Assembly: GCA_039090855.1 (NCBI GenBank) | Contig: CM077034.1 | Location: forward strand, 12,785,970-12,849,969 | DNA: 64,000 bases | Direction of reading: 5' to 3' | DNA from: Macrothele yani | Taxonomy: Eukaryota; Arthropoda; Arachnida; Araneae; Macrothelidae | In this document: in pieces, positions 47,302 to 60,308 of the stretch | Layout of the letters: each line of letters opens with the position of its first letter | Numbering within the stretch: the first letter of the stretch is position 1 | The notes under the pieces: generated by a model | Told to the model about the DNA's origin: nothing | The model's input: only the letters and a program-made list of their open reading frames with translations | The model's database searches: none | Translations under genes and position numbers: made by a program

Positions 47302-48726
47302 CACTGACGTAAAAAAATCCCAACACCGCGAAAAAATAGTTGTAGAGGAATGAAATGGCGACAATACACTTGTATAGGTAACATATTTCATCGATTAAGG
47401 TTTCAAGATCACAGTTTATTGTAAGCGCGAGAAGAGCCATTTTAAATGTGAAATGCTGGTACATTAATAACCGGTGTAACCGCCACAATGTTGAATGCAA
47501 GCATGCAAACGTTCATGCATTGTGTCGTACAGGTGCTGGATGTCAGTTTGTGGGATGGAGTTCCATGCCTGTTGCACTTGGTCGGTCAATACAGGGACGG
47601 TTAATGCTGGTTGGGGGCTGACGCTGGAGTTGTCGTCCAATGATGTCCCATACTTGCTCGATTGGTGAAAGATCTGTTGATCTAGCAGGCCACGGCAACA
47701 TGTCGACACTCTGTAGAGCATGTTGGGTTAAAACAGCGGTATGCGGGCGAGCGTTATCCTGTTGGAAAACACCCCTGGAATGCTGTTCATGAATGGCAGC
47801 ACAACAGGTTGAATCACCAGACCGACGTACAACTGTGCCGTCAGGGTGCGTGGGATAACCACGAGAGTGCTCCTGCTGTCATAGCAAAGTGCTCCCCAGA
47901 CCATAACTCCAGTTGTAAGTCCAGTGTGTCTCGGCCGCAGACAGGCTGGTTGCAGGCGCTCACCTGGCCTCCTTCTAACCAACACACGGCCATCACTGGC
48001 ACCCAGGCAGAACCGGCTTTCATCAGAAAACACAACAGATCTTCACTCCGTCCTCCATTGAGCTCTAGCTTGACACCACTGACGTCGCAAACGGCAGTGG
48101 TTTGGAGTAACTGGAATGCACGCTACAGGGCGTCTGGCTCGGAGCTGTCCTTCAAGTAACCGATTGGTAACAGTTCGTTGTGTCACTGTGGTGGCAACTG
48201 CAGCTCGAATTGCTGCCGCAGACGCGGTACGATGCGCCACGGCTATACGCCGTACACGCGCGGTCCCCCCTCTCAGTAGTGCCACGTGGCCGGCCGGAAC
48301 CCGGTCTTCTTGAGGCAGTACCTTCCCTTGACCACCACTGCCAACAATCATGCACAGTTGCTACATTCCTGCCAAGTCGTTCTGCAATATTGCGGAAAGA
48401 GAATCCACCTTCTCGTAGCCCTATTACACGACCTCGTTCAAAATCCGTGAGCTGTTGATAATGACTTCGTCTTCTTAAACGCATTCTTGACTAACATCAA
48501 CACCCTACGTCGAATCTCAACGATAACTAACGCTCACGAACGTTACAGCGCGTATTTACAGCAAACCTGCTTTGCATGTTCCGAGGGGCGCTACCAGCGC
48601 CACACGTATGCGCCGAGCGTGAAATTTGCCTAAACGTCATCTTACAGATGTACTCCAACCGCCTACCAACTGTCCTTTATCAAACACAACCCCTTCTTGG
48701 CGTTGGGATTTTTTTTTCCGTCAGTG
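47302..48726 (-). mobile_element. Tc1-like DNA transposon, inactivated (sister of 27940-29352)
   Basis: The ends CACTGACGTAAAAAAATCCC and GGATTTTTTTTTCCGTCAGTG with flanking TA define 1425 bp. The minus-strand coding region 48484-47464 starts MRLRRRSHYQQLTDFERG, has frameshifts near 48330, 48045 and 47740, and keeps FSDESRFCLGASDGR and the C-terminal HERLHACIQHCGGYTGY. The QDN motif is lost at a break. It is inserted in the hAT gene. Confidence 0.93.
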
Positions 48727-48849
48727 TATGTCATTTGAATATTCCTTGGAAATATTACTGAGGTCATATTTTGTAGAATGGTCATTTTCACCAGCAAACA
48801 CTCCTTTGAGTAGGTCGAATATAAACAGTCGAGTCCCATTATTGAGACC

Positions 48850-48945
48850 ACCAGCTAATATCCAGGATAACCACCTTGTGCAGCGCAGACAGCACCTAGA
48901 CAGGCTGGGAGTAACTCAATAAGGTGCTGGAAGGTATTCACATAT
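48850..48945 (-). pseudogene. Tc1-like transposase C-terminal remnant
   Basis: The minus strand reads FQHLIELLPACLGAVCAAQG, then GYPGY and a stop. This has the layout of Tc1 C-termini in this window (…RACIQHSGGYTGY-stop, …SCIALHGGHIPY-stop). Nothing else of the element is visible. Confidence 0.45.
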
Positions 48946-49089
48946 ATGTGGAGCAATGCTATGAGACTACGCGAAGTCTCATAGCATATTCGTCTGTACA
49001 GCATATAGGATGGATAATGTTGAGACAGGGGTCGGGGGTGGTGGATTTTGCTATTTTTTCTTTACATTTAGCAGGTGCTTCTTCTATAT

Positions 49090-52000
49090 ATCAAACAAAG
49101 ATCTTCGCTCTTTCCACTTTTATAAGTGAGTCACGGAAAAATTCTCATTGGCCGTCACCGGGAGTCGAACCCAGGGTTTTCCAGTTACGCGCCGGATATG
49201 CTTCCGCTACACCACAGCGGCCTCGAATTCCTCCAGACTCACTCACGCTAACTGCCATGCCAAGTTGGCAGGTTGCTTCTTGGAGCCCCGCACAATGCTG
49301 GGGATTCACCAAAGATGGTAAGCACCAACTGAAGAAATATTTAGAAGGCGAATGAATAATTAATACAGACATTTAACGTGGACCAGGAACATCAAACAAA
49401 GATCTTCGCTCTTTCCACGTTTATAAGTGAGTCACGGAAAAATTCCCATTTGGCCGCCACCGAGAATCGAACCACGGGTCTTCCAGTTACGCGCCGGATA
49501 TGCTTCCGCTACACCACAGACAGCGGCCTCGAGTTCCTTCAGACTCACACACGCTAACTGCCAAGCCAATTTGGCAGGTTGCTTCTTGGAGCCCCGCACA
49601 ATGCTGGGGATTCACCAAAGATGGTAAGCAGCAACTGAAGAAATAATTAGAAGGCGAATGAATAATTAATACAGACATCTGATGTGGACCAGGAACATCA
49701 AACAAAGATCTTCGCTCTTTCCACGTTTATAAGTGAGCCACGGAAAAATTCCCATTTGGCCGCCACCGAGAATCGAACCACGGGTCTTCCAGTTACGCGC
49801 CGGATATGCTTCCGCTGCACCACAGACAGCGGCCTCGAGTTCCTTCAGACTCACACACGCTAACTGCCAAGCCAATTTGGCAGGTTGCTTCTTGGAGCCC
49901 CGCACAATGCTGGGGATTCACCAAAGATGGTAAGCACCAACTGAAGAAATTATTAGAAGGCGAATGAATAATTAATACAGACATTTAACGTGGACCAGGA
50001 ACATCAAACAAAGATCTTCGCTCTTTCCACGTTTATAAGTGAGCCACGGAAAAATTCCCATTTGGCCGCCACCGAGAATCGAACCACGGGTCTTCCAGTT
50101 ACGCGCCGGATATGCTTCCGCTACACCACAGACAGCGGCCTCGAGTTCCTTCAGGCTCACACACGCTAACTGCCAAGCCAATTTGGCAGGTTGCTTCTTG
50201 GAGCCCCGCACAATGCTGGGGATTCACCAAAGATGGTAAGCACCAACTGAAGAAATTATTAGAAGGCGAATGAATAATTAATACAGACATTTAACGTGGA
50301 CCAGGAACATCAAACAAAGATCTTCGCTCTTTCCAAGTTTATAAGTGATTCACGGAAAAATTCTCATTGGCCGCCACCGGGAGTCGAACCCAGGGTCTTC
50401 CAGTTACGCGCCGGATATGCTTCCGCTACACCACAGCGGCCTCGAATTCCTCCAGACTCACACACGCTAACTGCCAAGCCAATTTGGCAGGTTGCTTCTT
50501 GGAGCCCCGCACAATGCTGGGGATTCACCAAAGATGGTAAGCAGCAACTGAAGAAATAATTAGAAGGCGAATGAATAATTAATACAGACATTTAACGTGG
50601 ACCAGGAACATCAAACAAAGATCTTCGCTCTTTCCACGTTTATAAGTGAGTCACGGAAAAATTCCCATTTGGCCGCCACCGAGAATCGAACCACGGGTCT
50701 TCCAGTTACGCGCCGGATATGCTTCCGCTACACCACAGACAGCGGCCTCGAGTTCCTTCAGGCTCACACACGCTAACTGCCAAGCCAATTTGGCAGGTTG
50801 CTTCTTGGAGCCCCGCACAATGCTGGGGATTCACCAAAGATGGTAAGCACCAACTGAAGAAATTATTAGAAGGCGAATGAATAATTAATACAGACATTTA
50901 ACGTGGACCAGGAACATCAAACAAAGATCTTCGCTCTTTCCACGTTTATAAGTGAGTCACGGAAAAATTCCCATTTGGCCGCCACCGAGAATCGAACCAC
51001 GGGTATTCCAGTTACGCGCCGGATATGCTTCCGCTACACCACAGACAGCGGCCTCGAATTCCTCCAGACTCGCACACGCTAACTGCCAAGCCAATTTGGC
51101 AGGTTGCTTCTTGGAGCCCCGCAGAATGCTGGGGATTCACCAAAGATGGTAAGCAGCAACTGAAGAAATAATTAGAAGGCGAATGAATAATTAATACAGA
51201 CATTTAACGTGGACCAGGAACATCAAACAAAGATCTTCGCTCTTTCCACGTTTATAAGTGAGTCACGGAAAAATTCCCATTTGGCCGCCACCGAGAATCG
51301 AACCACGGGTATTCCAGTTACGCGCCGGATATGCTTCCGCTACACCACAGACAGCGGCCTCGAGTTCCTTCAGGCTCACACACGCTAACTGCCAAGCCAA
51401 TTTGGCAGATTGCTTCTTGGAGCCCCGCACAATGCTGGGGATTCACCAAAGATGGTAAGCACCAACTGAAGAAATTATTAGAAGGCGAATGAATAATTAA
51501 TACAGACATTTAACGTGGACCAGGAACATCAAACAAAGATCTTCGCTCTTTCCACGTTTATAAGTGAGCCACGGAAAAATTCCCATTTGGCCGCCACCGA
51601 GAATCGAACCACGGGTCTTCCAGTTACGCGCCGGATATGCTTCCGCTACACCACAGACAGCGGCCTCGAGTTCCTTCAGGCTCACACACGCTAACTGCCA
51701 AGCCAATTTGGCAGGTTGCTTCTTGGAGCCCCGCACAATGCTGGGGATTCACCAAAGATGGTAAGCAGCAACTGAAGAAATAATTAGAAGGCGAATGAAT
51801 AATTAATACAGACATTTACCGTGGACCAGGAACATCAAACAAAGATCTTCGCTCTTTCCAAGTTTATAAGTGAGTCACGGAAAAATTCTCATTGGCCGCC
51901 ACCGGGAGTCGAACCCAGGGTCTTCCAGTTACGCGCCGGATATGCTTCCGCTACACCACAGCGGCCTCGAATTCCTCCAGACTCACACACGCTAACTGCC

Positions 52001-55000
52001 AAGCCAATTTGGCAGGTTGCTTCTTGGAGCCCCGCACAATGCTGGGGATTCACCAAAGATGGTAAGCACCAACTGAAGAAATTATTAGAAGGCGAATGAA
52101 TAATTAATACAGACATTTAACGTGGACCAGGAATATCAAACAAAGATCTTCGCTCTTTCCACGTTTTATAAGTGAGTCACGGAAAAATTCCCATTTGGCC
52201 GCCACCGAGAATCGAACCACGGGTCTTCCAGTTACGCGCCGGATATGCTTCCGCTACACCACAGACAGCGGCCTCGAGTTCCTTCAGGCTCACACACGCT
52301 AACTGCCAAGCCAATTTGGCAGGTTGCTTCTTGGAGCCCCGCACAATGCTGGGGATTCACCAAAGATGGTAAGCACCAACTGAAGAAATTATTAGAAGGC
52401 GAATGAATAATTAATACAGACATTTAACGTGGACCAGGAACATCAAACAAAGATCTTCGCTCTTTCCACGTTTATAAGTGAGTCACGGAAAAATTCCCAT
52501 TTGGCCGCCACCGAGAATCGAACCACGGGTCTTCCAGTTACGCGCCGGATATGCTTCCGCTACACCACAGACAGCGGCCTCGAGTTCCTTCAGGCTCACA
52601 CACGCTAACTGCCAAGCCAATTTGGCAGGTTGCTTCTTGGAGCCCCGCACAATGCTGGGGATTCACCAAAGATGGTAAGCACCAACTGAAGAAATTATTA
52701 GAAGGCGAATGAATAATTAATACAGACATTTAACGTGGACCAGGAACATCAAACAAAGATCTTCGCTCTTTCCACGTTTATAAGTGAGTCACGGAAAAAT
52801 TCCCATTTGGCCGCCACCGAGAATCGAACCACGGGTCTTCCAGTTACGCGCCGGATATGCTTCCGCTACACCACAGACAGCGGCCTCGAGTTCCTTCAGA
52901 CTCACACACGCTAACTGCCAAGCCAATTTGGCAGGTTGCTTCTTGGAGCCCCGCACAATGCTGGGGATTCACCAAAGATGGTAAGCAGCAACTGAAGAAA
53001 TAATTAGAAGGCGAATGAATAATTAATACAGACATTTAACGTGGACCAGGAACATCAAACAAAGATCTTCGCTCTTTCCACGTTTATAAGTGAGTCACGG
53101 AAAAATTCCCATTTGGCCGCCACCGAGAATCGAACCACGGGTCTTCCAGTTACGCGCCGGATATGCTTCCGCTACACCACAGACAGCGGCCTCGAGTTCC
53201 TTCAGACTCACACACGCTAACTGCCAAGCCAATTTGGCAGGTTGCTTCTTGGAGCCCCGCACAATGCTGGGGATTCACCAAAGATGGTAAGCACCAACTG
53301 AAGAAATTATTAGAAGGCGAATGAATAATTAATACAGACATTTAACGTGGACCAGGAACATCAAACAAAGATCTTCGCTCTTTCCACGTTTATAAGTGAG
53401 TCACGGAAAAATTCCCATTTGGCCGCCACCGAGAATCGAACCACGGGTCTTCCAGTTACGCGCCGGATATGCTTCCGCTACACCACAGACAGCGGCCTCG
53501 AGTTCCTTCAGACTCACACACGCTAACTGCCAAGCCAATTTGGCAGGTTGCTTCTTGGAGCCCCGCACAATGCTGGGGATTCACCAAAGATGGTAAGCAG
53601 CAACTGAAGAAATAATTAGAAGGCGAATGAATAATTAATACAGACATTTAACGTGGACCAGGAACATCAAACAAAGATCTTCGCTCTTTCCACGTTTATA
53701 AGTGAGTCACGGAAAAATTCCCATTTGGCCGCCACCGAGAATCGAACCACGGGTCTTCCAGTTACGCGCCGGATATGCTTCCGCTACACCACAGACAGCG
53801 GCCTCGAGTTCCTTCAGACTCACACACGCTAACTGCCAAGCCAATTTGGCAGGTTGCTTCTTGGAGCCCCGCACAATGCTGGGGATTCACCAAAGATGGT
53901 AAGCAGCAACTGAAGAAATAATTAGAAGGCGAATGAATAATTAATACAGACATTTAACGTGGACCAGGAACATCAAACAAAGATCTTCGCTCTTTCCACG
54001 TTTATAAGTGAGTCACGGAAAAATTCCCATTTGGCCGCCACCGAGAATCGAACCACGGGTCTTCCAGTTACGCGCCGGATATGCTTCCGCTACACCACAG
54101 ACAGCGGCCTCGAGTTCCTTCAGACTCACACACGCTAACTGCCAAGCCAATTTGGCAGGTTGCTTCTTGGAGCCCCGCACAATGCTGGGGATTCACCAAA
54201 GATGGTAAGCACCAACTGAAGAAATTATTAGAAGGCGAATGAATAATTAATACAGACATTTAACGTGGACCAGGAACATCAAACAAAGATCTTCGCTCTT
54301 TCCACGTTTATAAGTGAGCCACGGAAAAATTCCCATTTGGCCGCCACCGAGAATCGAACCACGGGTCTTCCAGTTACGCGCCGGATATGCTTCCGCTACA
54401 CCACAGACAGCGGCCTCGAGTTCCTTCAGACTCACACACGCTAACTGCCAAGCCAATTTGGCAGGTTGCTTCTTGGAGCCCCGCACAATGCTGGGGATTC
54501 ACCAAAGATGGTAAGCAGCAACTGAAGAAATAATTAGAAGGCGAATGAATAATTAATACAGACATTTAACGTGGACCAGGAACATCAAACAAAGATCTTC
54601 GCTCTTTCCACGTTTATAAGTGAGTCACGGAAAAATTCCCATTTGGCCGCCACCGAGAATCGAACCACGGGTATTCCAGTTACGCGCCGGATATGCTTCC
54701 GCTACACCACAGACAGCGGCCTCGAGTTCCTTCAGGCTCACACACGCTAACTGCCAAGCCAATTTGGCAGATTGCTTCTTGGAGCCCCGCACAATGCTGG
54801 GGATTCACCAAAGATGGTAAGCACCAACTGAAGAAATTATTAGAAGGCGAATGAATAATTAATACAGACATTTAACGTGGACCAGGAACATCAAACAAAG
54901 ATCTTCGCTCTTTCCACGTTTATAAGTGAGCCACGGAAAAATTCCCATTTGGCCGCCACCGAGAATCGAACCACGGGTCTTCCAGTTACGCGCCGGATAT

Positions 55001-56207
55001 GCTTCCGCTACACCACAGACAGCGGCCTCGAGTTCCTTCAGACTCACACACGCTAACTGCCAAGCCAATTTGGCAGGTTGCTTCTTGGAGCCCCGCACAA
55101 TGCTGGGGATTCACCAAAGATGGTAAGCAGCAACTGAAGAAATAATTAGAAGGCGAATGAATAATTAATACAGACATTTAACGTGGACCAGGAACATCAA
55201 ACAAAGATCTTCGCTCTTTCCACGTTTATAAGTGAGTCACGGAAAAATTCCCATTTGGCCGCCACCGAGAATCGAACCACGGGTATTCCAGTTACGCGCC
55301 GGATATGCTTCCGCTACACCACAGACAGCGGCCTCGAGTTCCTTCAGGCTCACACACGCTAACTGCCAAGCCAATTTGGCAGATTGCTTCTTGGAGCCCC
55401 GCACAATGCTGGGGATTCACCAAAGATGGTAAGCACCAACTGAAGAAATTATTAGAAGGCGAATGAATAATTAATACAGACATTTAACGTGGACCAGGAA
55501 CATCAAACAAAGATCTTCGCTCTTTCCACGTTTATAAGTGAGCCACGGAAAAATTCCCATTTGGCCGCCACCGAGAATCGAACCACGGGTCTTCCAGTTA
55601 CGCGCCGGATATGCTTCCGCTACACCACAGACAGCGGCCTCGAGTTCCTTCAGACTCACACACGCTAACTGCCAAGCCAATTTGGCAGGTTGCTTCTTGG
55701 AGCCCCGCACAATGCTGGGGATTCACCAAAGATGGTAAGCAGCAACTGAAGAAATAATTAGAAGGCGAATGAATAACTAATACAGACATTTGACGTGGAC
55801 CAGGAACATCAAACAAAGGTCTTCGCTCTTTCCACGTTTATAAGTGAGTCACGGAAAAATTCTCATTTGGCCGCCACCGAGAATCGAACCACGGGTATTC
55901 CAGTTACGCGCCGGATATGCTTCCGCTACACCACAGCGGCCTCGAATTCCTCCAGACTCACACACGCTAACTGCCAAGCCAATTTGGCAGGTTGCTTCTT
56001 GGAGCCCCGCACAATGCTGGGGATTCACCAAAGATGGTAAGCAGCAACTGAAGAAATAATTAGAAGGCGAATGAATAATTAATACAGACATCTGATGTGG
56101 ACCAGGAACATCAAACAAAGATCTTCGCTCTTTCCACGTTTATAAGTGAGCCACGGAAAAATTCCCATTTGGCCGCCACCGAGAATCGAACCACGGGTCT
56201 TCCAGTT
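49090..56207 (-). repeat. 306-bp tandem array of a tRNA-derived SINE (SINE-B), 24 copies
   Basis: Units repeat every 302-306 bp (49427, 49733, 50039, ... 55844, 56146). On the minus strand each unit has a tRNA-like head: a GGCCGCTG/GGCGGCC acceptor-like stem, GTGGTGTAGCGGAAGC (A-box), a TCCGG/CTGGA stem and GTGGTTCGATTCTCGG (B-box). About 230 bp of body follows (AAGAGCGAAGATCTTTG; CCCAGCATTGTGCGGGG). A sub-type with GGGAGTCGAACCC and without the extra GACA recurs at about 49124, 50344 and 51868. Open frames are repeat artefacts. Confidence 0.94.
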
Positions 56208-56286
56208 TGGTGTTGTGGAAGCATATCCGGCGCGTAACTGGAAGACCCGTGGTTCGATTCCCTGTGGCGGCCAAATGAGAATTTTT
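56208..56286 (+). repeat. Inverted SINE-B fragment forming a palindrome with the array end
   Basis: AACTGGAAGACCCGTGGTTC and GTGGCGGCCAAATG (56236-56277) are the reverse complement of 56166-56207, with two or three mismatches and a 28-bp spacer. The orientation is opposite to all 24 array units. Confidence 0.85.
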
Positions 56287-56289
56287 CAT

Positions 56290-56583
56290 AGTTGTTGTCT
56301 TTACCGGAGTTGGCCGGGGCGATTACCATACTTTTAACAGATCGTAATTTTAATACCTCTTTTTTTGACCCGGCTGGTGGTGAGCACCCTATTCTTTTTC
56401 AAAATTTCTTTGGGGGGGGGGGGGGGGCAGAGGTATATATATTGATTTTACCAGAATTTGGCCTAATTTCTCATATTATCAGATCATCGTTTGGGAAGCG
56501 AGAACCGTTTGGAACTTTAGGGATAATTTATGCATTAGTTGGTATTGGCGGAATGGGGTTTGTGGTATTGGCTCGTCATAATG
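56290..56583 (+). pseudogene. COX1: Nuclear mitochondrial segment (NUMT): COX1 fragment
   Basis: The frame reads [72 protein letters not shown] and [10 protein letters not shown]. This is the central part of cytochrome c oxidase subunit I, the mitochondrial haem-copper oxidase. A run of about 17 G replaces the codons for the normal WFFGHP of the copper-binding HPEVY motif, without changing length. The Trp and His of the VWAHHMF motif are also altered. About 98 codons survive. It is non-functional DNA transferred to the nucleus. Confidence 0.92.
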
Positions 56584-56600
56584 TGACAGCTGCTGGAGGG

Positions 56601-57097
56601 CCGCCCCGGTGGCGCAGTGGTCTAAGGCGTTGGCCTCTGATCATTCGTCCGAAAGGGGTCCGGGTTCTAATCCCGGTGAGGCATGGATGTTGTGTTTGTC
56701 TTACGGCACTGGCTCTCTCCCTTCCCTGGAACCAGTGACCCTAAATTAGGGACGGGCGACTGCTTATAGTCCATTGAGTTGCTCACGGCGGTCGTTAAAC
56801 CTCCAATCAATCAATGAATGGATGTTGTGTTTGTCTTATGGCACTGGCTCTCTCCCTTCCCTGGAACCAGTGACCCTAAATTAGGGACGGGCGACTGCTT
56901 ATAGTCCATTGAGTTGCTCACGGCGGTCGTTAAACCTCCAATCAATCAATGAATGGATGTTGTGTTTGTCTTACGGCACTGGCTCTCTCCCTTCCCTGGA
57001 ACCAGTGACCCTAAATTAAAGACGGGCGACTGCTTATAGCCCATTGAGTTGCTCACGGTGGTCGTTAAACCTTCAATCAAAAAAAAAAAAAAAAAAA
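56601..57097 (+). mobile_element. SINE-A with two extra tandem 3' units
   Basis: A full tRNA-like head at 56601 (CCGCCCCGGTGGCGCAGTGG), a body and two further 3' units joined by CCAATCAATCAATGAATGG, then a long poly(A). It is flanked by ACAGCTGCTGGAGGG (56586-56600 and 57098-57112), a 15-bp target-site duplication within the Tc1 transposase. Confidence 0.93.
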
Positions 57098-57225
57098 ACA
57101 GCTGCTGGAGGGTGCGTGGTGGAGGATCCATAGAGCGAACAACACTATCGAGGTTGTCCCACACATGCTCAGCTGGGTTTACGTCTGAGGAATTAGGGTG
57201 CCAGGGAAGTACTTTCAAGTCTTAA

Positions 57226-57415
57226 ATGGCCTCTGATCATTCGTCCGAAAGGGGTCCGGGTTCTAATCCCGGTGAGGCATGGATGTTGTGTTTGTCTTAC
57301 GGCACTGGCTCTCTCCCTTCCCTGGAACCAGTGACCCTAAATTAGGGACGGGCAACTGCTTATAGCCCATTGAGTTGCTCACCGTGGTCGTTAAATCTCC
57401 AATAAAAAAAAAAAA
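57226..57415 (+). mobile_element. SINE-A, 5'-truncated
   Basis: It starts within the head at TGGCCTCTGATCATTCG and runs to poly(A). It is flanked by AAGTCTTAA (57217-57225 and 57416-57424). Confidence 0.88.
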
Positions 57416-58246
57416 AAGTCTTAATCGTGCTCTTCCAATCACTGTCCAACGTTTCTTTTTCATATCGAGTTCGGTCCATAGTGCCTTCCACAGGTAAGAG
57501 TGGACCCAAAGAATACCGCGAAAACATTCCACAGACCATAACGCCCCCCCCCCCCCATCTAGCTTGTGATCTTCCAGAAATGGTTAAAGAGTATTTGTTC
57601 TCCGTTGTTTCTTGCCTCATAGGCCAACGTCCATCCGTTCGATGAAGCAGAAAACGTGACTCATCGGGGAGGGAAATCTTTTACCAATCAGCGGAGGTGC
57701 AATTCCGATACCGCTGTGCAAAAAAAAAGCCTTTTCTGCCAATTCGTATTCGTTAGCATAGGTGCAGTGATCATAAGTCTGCATCGGAGTCCCGTACGCA
57801 GCAGGGTTCGCTGAATTATCGTTTTAGGCACACTTCCGGTAGCCCCTTGTTTCATTCGGCCAGTGAGTTGCTCCACCCAGTGTAGGGTGTCGACAGACGC
57901 TTACGTACCTTCGAAGCCGACATTTACCTCTCACATTAATGGCACATGCTGCTCCACAATTTAAACGTCGCTTGCTCGCAATGGTGCCATTTCTCCAATC
58001 ACGATACACTTTAAACACAGCAGCACGAGGACAGTTCACAAACTGCCCTGTCTCAGAAATACTGCCACCCTTGGCCCGAAAGCCGATAGTCATCCCTTTT
58101 TGCAAATCTGATAAGTCGTTCTTTTTATCAATGACAGAAACGAGTGATATGTTTCCAGAATGCCTATTGCATACCTTGTATACCCTTTAAGTCTGCTCAC
58201 GACATGTGCTTTCTTCAATTGGATATCCGCTGTTGTCGTCAAAAGT

Positions 58247-59987
58247 AGTATAACGAAGTAAATTTCTCCGTCATTTCTGTCCACGCCAGGATTCGAACCC
58301 GGATCCCCTCATTCAGGAATAAGTCACTCTACCAATTGAGCTACGCAAACTTTTATTCTGATTCCTATCTGCCTTTATGTCGTGTGCGTCCTTCGGGCAG
58401 GTACGTCACATCTCCTGGTACGTTACATCATCTCCCTTACTTTTTTTTTTTTTGTTGTTTTATTTTATTATTTTTTTTTTTTTTTGTTCGAAGTGCTGGA
58501 GAAAGGATTCTCTTATTTTTCCTATCTCGCGGTGTGGAAAGAACATAACACCAATGCGAGATTTTGAACGGTCGGGTCATCCGGATAGTGCGGGCGCCAT
58601 TATAACGAAGTGAATTTCTCCGTCATTTCTATCCACGCCAGGATTCGAACCCGGATCCCCTCATTCCGGAATAAGTCACTCTACCAATTGAGCTACGCGG
58701 ACGTTTATTCTGATTGCTATGTGCCTTTATGACATATGCGTCCTGCTGGCAGGTACGCCACATCTCCCCCCCCCGAAAGAGGGCCGGGGGCATGGCCCAC
58801 GGGTCAGCCGTGACTATGAATCGTTGCAGGCAGCCATCCACTGTAGAACGTGCACTTGAGAACTCCCAGTCAATCTGCTGTGTGGAATGCAACGTCACAC
58901 ACATTTATTTTTCGAAGCGCTGGAGAAGGGATTCTCTTATTTTTCTTATCTCGCGGTGTGGAAAGAACATCACACCATTGCGAGATTTTTGAACGGTCGG
59001 GTCATCCGGATAGTTCGGGCTCCATTATAACGAAGTGAATTTCTCCGTCATTTCTGTCCACGCCAGGATTCGAACCCGGATCCCCTCATTCCGGAATAAG
59101 TCACTCTACCAATTGAGCTACGCGGATTTTTATTCTGATTCCTATATATCTGCCTTTATGTCGCGTGCGTCCTTCGGGCAGGTACGTCACATCTCCTGGT
59201 ACGTTACATCATCTCCCCCTTACTTTTTTTTTTTTGTTGTTTTATTTTATTATTTTTTTTTTTTTTGTTCGAAGTGCTGGAGAAAGGATTCTCTTATTTT
59301 TCCTATCTCGCGGTGTGCAAAGAACATAACACCAATGCGAGATTTTGAACGGTCGGGTCATCCGGATAGTGCGGGCGCCATTATAACGAAGTGAATTTCT
59401 CCGTCATTTCTATCCACGCCAGGATTCGAACCCGGATCCCCTCATTCCGGAATAAGTCACTCTACCAATTGAGCTACGCGGACGTTTATTCTGATTGCTA
59501 TGTGCCTTTATGACATATGCGTCCTGCTGGCAGGTACGCCACATCTCCCCCCCCCGAAAGAGGGCCGGGGGCATGGCCCACGGGTCAGCCGTGACTATGA
59601 ATCGTTGCAGGCAGCCATCCACTGTAGAACGTGCACTTGAGAACTCCCAGTCAATCTGCTGTGTGGAATGCAACGTCACACACATTTATTTTTCGAAGCG
59701 CTGGAGAAGGGATTCTCTTATTTTTCTTATCTCGCGGTGTGGAAAGAACATCACACCATTGCGAGATTTTTGAACGGTCGGGTCATCCGGATAGTTCGGG
59801 CTCCATTATAACGAAGTGAATTTCTCCGTCATTTCTGTCCACGCCAGGATTCGAACCCGGATCCCCTCATTCCGGAATAAGTCACTCTACCAATTGAGCT
59901 ACGCGGATTTTTATTCTGATTCCTATATATCTGCCTTTATGTCGCGTGCGTCCTTCGGGCAGGTACGTCACATCTCCTGGTACGTTA
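58247..59987 (-). repeat. SINE-C-containing segment, tandemly duplicated (about 781 bp, 2.2 copies)
   Basis: The block starting TAACGAAGTGAATTTCTCC occurs at about 58251, 59027 and 59808, 776-781 bp apart. Inside, tRNA-like heads (minus strand: GCGTAGCTCAATTGGTAGAG and GGGTTCGAATCCTGG) occur at about 58280-58350, 58635-58705, 59060-59130, 59415-59485 and 59840-59910. The two full copies translate identically over 92 codons, so the duplication is recent. The third copy is cut at GGTACGTTACAG. Confidence 0.9.
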
Positions 59988-60308
59988 CAGTAGGAGGTGG
60001 TCACAATGAAGTTGCTTGACTGTGTATATAACCAAACTTTGCTCCAGCTCAACTACCAGGTTGTCACAGGTAGCATTTAGTATATCCACTCGAATCTTTT
60101 CTTTTTCCTCCAGGTGAGCTTTAGTGTCTGTACTTTCATCAGCAAAGCTCTTTGTTTTTATTCTACATTTGTAACTCTCATTACGGTCTGGTTGCTCCAC
60201 AGATATAGATCAACCAGACAGTGATGTGAGTTTCTGGCATTGGTCCGGAAAGTAGATACTTCCGTGCAAATGCCAGAATATTCGTTACATACGACATCAA
60301 GGAGTTTC

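Larger units (their letters stand above)
56586..58240 (-). mobile_element. Tc1-like remnant (sister of 37546-38591) with two SINE-A insertions
   Basis: Minus-strand blocks: LQKGMTIGFRAKGGSISETG and CPRAAVFKVYRDWRNG (58105-57824), a shifted GATGSVPKTIIQRTLL segment, then MVCGMFSRYSLGPLLPVEG, and finally NPAEHVWDNLDSVVRSMD with RTLQQL (57218-57100). The catalytic SDES block is only partly readable near 57670, and a C-run at 57543-57556 disturbs the frame. Left of the SINE-A the last codons abut the NUMT. Confidence 0.85.

Noticed and set aside
49090..56286. CRISPR-like regular repeat array
   Set aside because: The 306-bp units have no unique spacers, carry tRNA-like heads and occur in a eukaryotic setting with introns and SINEs.
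49090..60000. Functional tRNA genes
   Set aside because: The tRNA-like segments are multicopy, joined to a fixed body, and have irregular anticodon arms, as in SINEs.
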